A stretch of 64,000 bases of DNA. Origin: Chryseobacterium herbae. Its GTDB lineage: Bacteria > Bacteroidota > Bacteroidia > Flavobacteriales > Weeksellaceae. The stretch covers positions 554,368 to 618,367 of the forward strand of contig NZ_JAOAMU010000002.1 of NCBI RefSeq assembly GCF_025154075.1, written 5' to 3'. The notes beneath the pieces were generated by a model. It was not told where the DNA came from and did not search any database. It saw nothing but the letters and a program-made list of their open reading frames with translations. Below are positions 58,061-64,000 of this stretch, in pieces. Position numbers and translations under genes: made by a program. Positions within the stretch are counted from its first letter, which is position 1. Each line of letters starts with the position of its first letter.

Positions 58061-58978
58061 ATGGCTAAAAAGTCCACAAAAACCTCCTCAGAATTTGTAT
58101 CCCTATTCACCTTTGAAGAACTTCTTCAGGATGTAGAGTTTGATCTCAGGGTAAAAGAATTTGTGGTCATGGAAATTGATAAGGCGAATTATCTCATCAA
58201 GCTCAATACACCGTACCGCTCGGACTATTTCTGTATTTTTATGGTGCAGGAGGGAAGTATCCGTTTGAGGCTGGATGACAAAAGCTATGATGTGTCGAAA
58301 GGGGATGTGATTTTCTGTCCATTTTCAGAAATATTCTGGGTAGATCATATCTCGGAGGATTATAAAGCGAAGTATATCTTTTTTTCGTTAGATTTTATTT
58401 CTGACGCCGGGTTTAACTATAAGTCCAACGATGTACTGAAAAGCCTTTCATCAGATCCTACCCACATTATCAGAAATGAACCTGATCTGTACCGGAGAAT
58501 GAACTTCCACCTTGATGAGCTGAAAAGCCTCAACAATACGGAAAAGGAAGATTATTACTTCAATGAAATGATCTGGCATCACTTTTCGCTGGTGATTTAT
58601 GAGATTGACAACTATTTTAAAAAGATCGAAAAACCCCATCAGGTGGCTCACCGCGAGGATGAGCTGACGACCAGTTTCTTTACTTTGGTTCGGGAAAATT
58701 TCAAAGAAGAACATAATGTGCAGTTCTATGCCGACAAGCTCTGTATCAGCCGGAAATACCTGACTAAAGTGATCAATAAGACTATGTTCAAATCACCAAG
58801 AGATATTATCCATCAGGTACTGGCTGTCGAAGCACGACTTCTTCTGAGAAATCCTAACCTGAATGTCAATAACGTAGCCGTACAGCTGAAATTCTCTGAT
58901 CAGGCGTCTTTCAGTAAATTCTTTAAAAAACATGTAGGCAAGTCACCTTTGGAATATAAAAAAGATGATTTGTATTGA
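58061..58978 (+). CDS. AraC-family regulator, likely controls the RND operon
   Basis: A 305-residue regulator from ATG 58061 (the in-frame ATG at 58001 adds 20 unrelated residues). The N-terminal cupin-type domain (D-Y-F-C-I-F-M-V-Q-E-G-S-I-R-L) senses a ligand; the C-terminal domain has two helix-turn-helix units (CISRKYLTKVINKTMFKSPR and VNNVAVQLKFSDQASFSKFF). It is upstream of, and same-strand as, an RND efflux operon with AraC-type direct repeats between them, so control of that operon is likely. Confidence 0.88.
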   Translation: MAKKSTKTSSEFVSLFTFEELLQDVEFDLRVKEFVVMEIDKANYLIKLNTPYRSDYFCIFMVQEGSIRLRLDDKSYDVSKGDVIFCPFSEIFWVDHISEDYKAKYIFFSLDFISDAGFNYKSNDVLKSLSSDPTHIIRNEPDLYRRMNFHLDELKSLNNTEKEDYYFNEMIWHHFSLVIYEIDNYFKKIEKPHQVAHREDELTTSFFTLVRENFKEEHNVQFYADKLCISRKYLTKVINKTMFKSPRDIIHQVLAVEARLLLRNPNLNVNNVAVQLKFSDQASFSKFFKKHVGKSPLEYKKDDLY

Positions 58979-59121
58979 TAATCAGTATTTTGTGTTTTTT
59001 GGGTTTGAATGTTGATGTCTTTTTGCTAAATTAATACAGTTTTCTGATACAAAAAATAGAATTATGTTATTTACACATTCTATTGAAGGTAAATAATGAC
59101 ATTTCTGATGTTTTAACAAAT

Positions 59122-59156
59122 AAGGAGTCTTTTTGACAAAAAAAGGAGTTTTTTGA
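59122..59156 (+). promoter_or_regulatory. Direct repeats, candidate AraC operator
   Basis: AAGGAGTCTTTTTGA (59122-59136) and AAGGAGTTTTTTGA (59143-59156) start 21 bp apart, two DNA turns, the spacing typical for AraC-type half-sites. They lie ~62 bp before the efflux adaptor start. A GGGC/GCCC inverted repeat at 59179-59193 is closer to the start. Confidence 0.5.
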
Positions 59157-59217
59157 ATATTTCGATTGAATTTTTTTAGGGCGAATTTTGCCCCGTAAAT
59201 TTAAAAGGAATATTGTT

Positions 59218-60363
59218 ATGCAGAGATTTTTTATCCAAAAATCAACTATACTTTTCCTCTCGCTGATTGTCTTGGCGGGGTGCAGGAAAAACAATCAAAA
59301 CCAGGCTTATCAACAGCAAGCTCCTGAACTTCCGGTAGAAAAAGTGAAGCAGGGAGACGCTTCTGTCTCCAGAGAATATGCAGCATCCGTGGAAGGAATC
59401 TCTAATGTAGAGATCAGACCGCAGGTTACAGGATATTTAAGCAAGATCTTCGTAGATGAAGGGGATTATGTAAGAGCGGGACAGCCTCTGTTCAAAATAG
59501 AAGACCAGATCTTCCGCGAGCAGATGAAAAGTGCCCAGGCAGCTCTGATTACAGCTCAGGCCAATCTTTCCACTTCTAAAATTGATCTTGACCGGAAAAA
59601 GGAATTATTAAGAAATAAAATGGTTTCTGATATCCAGGTGAAAGAAGCGGAAGCCAATTACAATGCAGCAAGAGGGGCGGTAAGCCAGTCGGTTTCTGCG
59701 ATTGAATCCGCAAAGATCAATCTTAATTTTTCTACGATCAAAGCACCGGTAAGCGGATTTATCGGAAGGTTCAATTACCGTCTGGGAAGTTTAATGACAC
59801 CTTCCAATCAGGATCCGATCACACTGTTATCTGACATTCATGAGGTTTATACCTATTTCAGCATGAGTGAAAATGATTTTAACAGCTTCCAGAAGCAACA
59901 GGCAGGAAGCAATATCAATGAGATCATCAAAAATACACCTGCAGTTTCACTTCTTCTTTCCGGAGGTGAAAAGTATGCACAGACCGGGAAGATAGATGCG
60001 GTGGAAGGACAGTTCAACAAAACCACAGGTTCCATCACGTTGAGAGCAAAATTCACCAATCCGGACAATCTTTTAAGAAGCGGAAATACCGGGAAAATCG
60101 TCATGGATCAGTTTTACAGCAACGTGGTTCTTCTTCCGATAGCTTCTACGAGAACCATTCAGGATAAGATTTTTATATTCTCTATCAAAGGAGGAAAAGC
60201 AGTGATGCTTCCGGTAGAAGTCACTGGGAAAGCAGGGACTAATTTCATCGTATCGAAAGGATTGAAAGCCGGTGACGAGTATATTGTAACAGGTTTCGAC
60301 AGACTGCAGCCGGGAACTCCGGTAGTCGCTCAGAAAAAGAATGCTCAACAGAAAAAATCGTAA
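59218..60363 (+). CDS. RND efflux adaptor (membrane fusion lipoprotein)
   Basis: A 381-residue periplasmic adaptor. Lipobox VLAGCRKN (Cys22) anchors it to the inner membrane. A HlyD/AcrA-type barrel-sandwich (VEIRPQVTGYLSKIFVDEGD; KAPVSGFIGRFNY), a helical hairpin (AQAALITAQANLSTSKIDL) and a C-terminal membrane-proximal domain follow. ATG at 59218 was chosen over an upstream TTG. The pump gene starts 9 bp after it. It links the pump to the outer-membrane factor encoded downstream. Confidence 0.92.
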   Translation: MQRFFIQKSTILFLSLIVLAGCRKNNQNQAYQQQAPELPVEKVKQGDASVSREYAASVEGISNVEIRPQVTGYLSKIFVDEGDYVRAGQPLFKIEDQIFREQMKSAQAALITAQANLSTSKIDLDRKKELLRNKMVSDIQVKEAEANYNAARGAVSQSVSAIESAKINLNFSTIKAPVSGFIGRFNYRLGSLMTPSNQDPITLLSDIHEVYTYFSMSENDFNSFQKQQAGSNINEIIKNTPAVSLLLSGGEKYAQTGKIDAVEGQFNKTTGSITLRAKFTNPDNLLRSGNTGKIVMDQFYSNVVLLPIASTRTIQDKIFIFSIKGGKAVMLPVEVTGKAGTNFIVSKGLKAGDEYIVTGFDRLQPGTPVVAQKKNAQQKKS

Positions 60364-60372
60364 GAAAAAATC

Positions 60373-63300
60373 ATGTTAAAGACCATTATAAAAAGACCCG
60401 TACTGGCAACGGTTATCTCCGTGTTGCTCGTTATTCTGGGTATCGTCGGTATGATCAGTCTGCCAATTACTAAATTCCCTGATATTGCTCCTCCTACCGT
60501 CATGGTAACCGCAGTGTATCCGGGAGCCAATGCAGAAACGATCGCGAGATCCGTAGCACCCCCTTTGGAAAATGCCATCAACGGGGTGGAAAATATGGAT
60601 TATATTACATCCACAGCCAGTAACGACGGTACTTTGAATGTTACCGTAATCTTTAAACTGGGAACGGATCCGGATCAGGCTGCCATTAATGTTCAGAACA
60701 GAGTAGCACAGGTAACCAACCAGCTTCCTGCAGAAGTTATTCAGGCCGGAATTACAACGGTGAAGAGGCAGAACAGTATGACGGCAATAATCTCATTGAC
60801 CAGCAAGGATGGTGCAATGGATGATCTCTTCCTTGAAAACTACGCAAAAATTAATGTTGTTCCCGAATTGAAGAGGGTAAAAGGAGTAGGAGATGCCATG
60901 GTATACGGAAACAAGGATTACTCCATGAGAGTATGGCTTGATCCCAATAAGCTGACTTCTTACAACCTTACCCCTTCAGATGTTTCGCGGGCGATCCAGA
61001 CTCAGAACCTTGAGGCGGCACCGGGAAGATTCGGGGAAAGAAGTAAGGAAGCCATGGAATATGTTCTTCGTTATAAAGGGAAATTCACTGAACCTGAGCA
61101 ATATGAAAATATTACGATTAAAGCACTGAGCGACGGTTCTGTTTTAAAATTAAAAGATGTTGCCAAAGTAGAATTCGGGGCGTATAGCTATACCGTTTCT
61201 TCTAATTTCAACAAAAAACCGTCGGTGACGATGGCTATTTTCCAGATGGCGGGATCCAATGCCAACGAGGTACAGATCGCCCTTCAGGAAAGAATGAAGG
61301 AACTTGAAAAATCCTTCCCGGAAGGAATGGCCTATGAAATTCCGTATGCGACGAAAGAAGCTTTGGACCAATCCATCGATCAGGTGATTCATACTTTGAT
61401 TGAGGCATTTATCCTGGTATTCATCGTGGTGTATATCTTCCTGCAGGATTTCCGTTCAACACTGATCCCGGCGATTGCAGTGCCGGTATCGATTGTGGGA
61501 ACGTTCTTCTTTATGAATTTGTTTGGGTTTTCTATTAATATCCTGACGTTGTTTGCCCTGGTACTGGCCATTGGTATTGTGGTGGATGACGCCATTGTCG
61601 TCGTGGAAGCAGTCCATGCTAAAATGGAACATAAAAAGCTTAACCCAAGGGCTGCGACCATGTCGGCGATGAGTGAGATCACAGGAGCTATTGTTTCCAT
61701 TACCCTGATTATGTCTGCAGTATTCGTTCCGGTAGCTTTCATGAGTGGTTCTACAGGATTATTTTACCAGCAGTTTGCCTTGACATTAGCCATTGCGATT
61801 GTCATTTCAGCGATTAATGCATTGACATTGAGTCCGGCTTTGTGTGCTATATTTTTAAAGCAACATCATCCGGAAACGCATGAGAAAATGAATTTCAAAG
61901 ACCGCTTCTTTGCCGGTTTTAATGCCAGTTTTAATAAACTGACCTTCCGTTATGGAAAAGCGATTCTGTTTTTATTAAAGAGAAAATGGGTAGGAGCGAT
62001 CATCATCTTAGGATTTGGTGGACTGTTTGTATGGATGTCTATGACGACACCTAAAGGATTTATTCCTGATGAAGACCAGAGTTTTATCATCGTAACGGCC
62101 AATCTTGCGCCGGGAGCTTCGAAAGACAGAACGACCAAAGTAGTTTCTGATACGGAAGACCTGCTGATGAAAAATCCAGCGGTGGATAAAGTGATTTCGG
62201 TAGACGGATTAAACCTGTTCAGTGGATCGATGTCATCTTCTGCGGCTTCTATTTTCGTTAAACTGAAAAAAACGGAAGAAAGAGGGAATGTAAAGAATAT
62301 CAATGACATCATCGGCCAGTTTCAGGGAGGACTTTCTCAGGATAAAAGAGCGAATTTCCTTGTGATCAATACGCCTACAGTAGATGGTTTTGGAAATACC
62401 AGCGGTATGGAACTTGTGCTACAGGACCGTACGAACGGTGACCTTCAGAATTTAGGAAACATTTCTTACGGAATGATGGGTGCCCTGATGCAGAGACCGG
62501 AAGTGGCAGTAGCATTTACAACCTTTGATGTAACCTATCCGCAGTTTGAAGTGCTGGTAGATGAAGTGAAAGCAGCTCAGCTTGGCGTTAATGTTTCTGA
62601 TGTATTGGGCGTGATGCAGGGCTATTACGGAAGTATTCAGTCTTCGGATTTCAACAGATTCGGGAAATATTACAGAGTACTGGTTCAGTCTACTCCGGAA
62701 ATGAGAGAAAATAAAGAATCTCTGAACGGGATCTTCGTTAAAAATAATTCAGGCGAAATGGTTCCTATAAATACGCTGGTAAGCTTAAAACAGGTGACAG
62801 GAGCAGAAGTGGTAGACCGTTTCAACCTGTTCAATTCTTCAAATTTAACGGTAATGCCGGCTCCTGGATTCAGCACGGGACAGGCGATGGCCGCTATTGA
62901 TGAGGTGAGCAAGCAGGTGCTTCCTCCTGGATATACGTATGATTACAAAGGAATGAGCCGCGAAGAAGTAAGTGCAGGTTCACAGTCGGTGATGATCTTC
63001 GGGTTGTGTATTGTGTTTGTATTCTTCCTTCTATCGGCGCAGTATGAAAGTTATGTACTTCCGTTTGCTGTACTGATCGCGATTCCTGTAGGTTTATCAG
63101 GCGTATTTGTAGGAATTACCATGGCAGATCTTTCCAATAATATTTATGTTCAGATTGCTTTGGTGATGTTGATTGGTCTCTTAGCGAAAAACGGGATTCT
63201 GATTGTAGAATTTGCCATTCAGCGTAGAAGAGCAGGGAAAAGCCTTATCGCTTCAGCAGTAGAAGGAGCCAAAGCCCGTTTACGTCCGATTCTGATGACG

Positions 63301-63513
63301 TCATTGGCATTTATTGCTGGACTTCTTCCATTGCTGTTTGTCATAGGACCTTCAGCGTTAGGAAACCATTCGATCGGATATGCCGCGGTTTCCGGGATGA
63401 TCTTCGGAACTGTTTTAGGAATCTTCGTGGTTCCGGTACTTTTTGTGGTTTTCCAGGCTTTACATGAAAGAATGAGCGGAAAAGTAATAACGGAAGCCGA
63501 CTGGGAATATTAA
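60373..63513 (+). CDS. RND multidrug efflux pump (HAE1/AcrB type)
   Basis: A 1046-residue inner-membrane pump of normal HAE1 length. It contains two AcrB-like halves: FPDIAPPTVMVTAVYPGANA near the start, GIVVDDAIVVVEAVH with the two membrane aspartates of the proton relay, GFIPDEDQSFIIV, and LIGLLAKNGILIVEFAIQ with the conserved membrane lysine. It expels hydrophobic toxic compounds using proton flow. It forms an operon with the adaptor before it and the outer-membrane factor after it. Confidence 0.95.
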   Translation: MLKTIIKRPVLATVISVLLVILGIVGMISLPITKFPDIAPPTVMVTAVYPGANAETIARSVAPPLENAINGVENMDYITSTASNDGTLNVTVIFKLGTDPDQAAINVQNRVAQVTNQLPAEVIQAGITTVKRQNSMTAIISLTSKDGAMDDLFLENYAKINVVPELKRVKGVGDAMVYGNKDYSMRVWLDPNKLTSYNLTPSDVSRAIQTQNLEAAPGRFGERSKEAMEYVLRYKGKFTEPEQYENITIKALSDGSVLKLKDVAKVEFGAYSYTVSSNFNKKPSVTMAIFQMAGSNANEVQIALQERMKELEKSFPEGMAYEIPYATKEALDQSIDQVIHTLIEAFILVFIVVYIFLQDFRSTLIPAIAVPVSIVGTFFFMNLFGFSINILTLFALVLAIGIVVDDAIVVVEAVHAKMEHKKLNPRAATMSAMSEITGAIVSITLIMSAVFVPVAFMSGSTGLFYQQFALTLAIAIVISAINALTLSPALCAIFLKQHHPETHEKMNFKDRFFAGFNASFNKLTFRYGKAILFLLKRKWVGAIIILGFGGLFVWMSMTTPKGFIPDEDQSFIIVTANLAPGASKDRTTKVVSDTEDLLMKNPAVDKVISVDGLNLFSGSMSSSAASIFVKLKKTEERGNVKNINDIIGQFQGGLSQDKRANFLVINTPTVDGFGNTSGMELVLQDRTNGDLQNLGNISYGMMGALMQRPEVAVAFTTFDVTYPQFEVLVDEVKAAQLGVNVSDVLGVMQGYYGSIQSSDFNRFGKYYRVLVQSTPEMRENKESLNGIFVKNNSGEMVPINTLVSLKQVTGAEVVDRFNLFNSSNLTVMPAPGFSTGQAMAAIDEVSKQVLPPGYTYDYKGMSREEVSAGSQSVMIFGLCIVFVFFLLSAQYESYVLPFAVLIAIPVGLSGVFVGITMADLSNNIYVQIALVMLIGLLAKNGILIVEFAIQRRRAGKSLIASAVEGAKARLRPILMTSLAFIAGLLPLLFVIGPSALGNHSIGYAAVSGMIFGTVLGIFVVPVLFVVFQALHERMSGKVITEADWEY

Positions 63514-63530
63514 TCCAAATGATTATTAAA

Positions 63531-64000
63531 ATGAATTCAATTAAAAATATAGCATATATCGCATTGATCTCAGGAGTTGCCGTTTCGTGCAAAGTTCAGA
63601 AATTTGAGCAGCCTGAAGTGAAAATGCCTGAAGCTTTCAGAAATGACAGTATCGTTGCAGACACTCAGGAAAATATAGCAAAGACTAGCTACAAAGACTT
63701 TTTTAAAGACCCGGTGTTGGTCGGTCTTATCGATAAAGCCATTGCACAGAATAATAATTTTCTTGTGGCACTAAAACAGATAGAATACGCCTCCCTTGCT
63801 TATAACCAGAGCAAGTGGGGGAATGTTCCCACAATCAGTGCTACCGTTGGAAACGCGAGTATCAGCCGTCCTTCAGACAACAGTATGAATGGAATGATGG
63901 CCGGGCAGTTCATGGGAAGAAAGTATACGGAAGATTATACCACATCGGTCAACATTTCATGGGAAGCAGATATCTGGGGGAAAATCAGAGGAAGAAAAGA
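63531..64000 (+). CDS. TolC/NodT-family outer-membrane factor, N-terminal part
   Basis: The frame opens at ATG 63531 (an in-frame ATG at 63519 adds four residues) and runs off the window end. The visible ~157 residues have a lipoprotein signal (VAVSCKVQ), then YKDFFKDPVLVGLIDKAIAQ and NNFLVALKQIEYASL, typical NodT/OprM starts, and SWEADIWGKIRG near the end. It would be the outer-membrane duct of the RND complex. It begins 17 bp after the pump stop. Confidence 0.92.
   Translation, partial: MNSIKNIAYIALISGVAVSCKVQKFEQPEVKMPEAFRNDSIVADTQENIAKTSYKDFFKDPVLVGLIDKAIAQNNNFLVALKQIEYASLAYNQSKWGNVPTISATVGNASISRPSDNSMNGMMAGQFMGRKYTEDYTTSVNISWEADIWGKIRGRK

Noticed and set aside
61389..61742. 117-codon minus-strand frame inside the RND pump gene
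   Set aside because: Antisense to conserved transmembrane coding sequence; no independent support.

Overview
The window looks like a chromosomal segment of a Chryseobacterium-type flavobacterium (Bacteroidota, Weeksellaceae). The evidence is a low-GC genome with TAnnTTTG-type promoter elements, type IX secretion (T9SS) C-terminal sorting domains, a TonB receptor/DUF4249 pair, a Bacteroidota-type (T6SSiii) TssD/VgrG pair, and many flavobacterial intergenic palindromes. No rRNA or tRNA gene was seen.

Layout. 0-4 kb: the tail of a di-heme cytochrome c peroxidase, an AraC regulator with an HMA-like N-terminus, small hypothetical genes (including a 43-codon lysine-rich one) and a GNAT acetyltransferase. 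4-9 kb: an ergothioneine block, egtD-egtB followed by an ABC ATPase and a permease fused to a substrate-binding domain. That binding domain has its two halves in swapped order. 9-20 kb: a T6SS cargo island (tssD, vgrG, a Tle1/DUF2235 phospholipase with a DUF2931 lipoprotein, and two PAAR-like DUF4280 proteins that share a 525-bp duplicated head but carry different C-terminal domains, with candidate immunity genes). 20-26 kb: a TonB receptor and DUF4249 lipoprotein, a LysE/RhtB exporter, an AraC regulator and a siderophore-interacting flavoprotein. 26.4-27.3 kb: a 427-bp non-coding tandem duplication.

27.6-34.6 kb: an R-body (Reb) locus. It has one RebB-family gene, three acidic linker genes, a divergent Reb-like gene, then five tandem 86-codon rebB copies with a small hairpin in each spacer. 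It faces a convergent four-gene operon encoding a NarL-type regulator, a histidine kinase, a membrane protein and an unknown protein. 34.8-42.8 kb looks like a defence region: a MazG-like pyrophosphohydrolase with a GIY-YIG/DUF2075/S24-like protein, then two DUF262 (GmrSD-type) proteins and a GIY-YIG-like protein.

42.8-48 kb: T9SS-secreted proteins and a lipoprotein on the minus strand. 48.3-51.9 kb: a compact operon of unknown function (four-TM protein, P-loop GTPase, coiled-coil membrane protein). 52.2-53.8 kb: two secreted surface-type proteins. 53.9-58 kb: a Tam-like methyltransferase, an Lrp regulator divergent from a DHA2-type MFS exporter with a well-formed promoter, and a metallophosphoesterase. 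58-64 kb: an AraC regulator followed by an RND efflux operon (adaptor, pump, outer-membrane factor cut by the window end).

The strongest candidates for something new are the permuted binding domain of the ergothioneine-linked transporter, the flavobacterial R-body locus with its five-gene array and hairpins, the GTPase operon at 48.3-51.9 kb, and the MazG/GIY-YIG-DUF2075-S24 pair.
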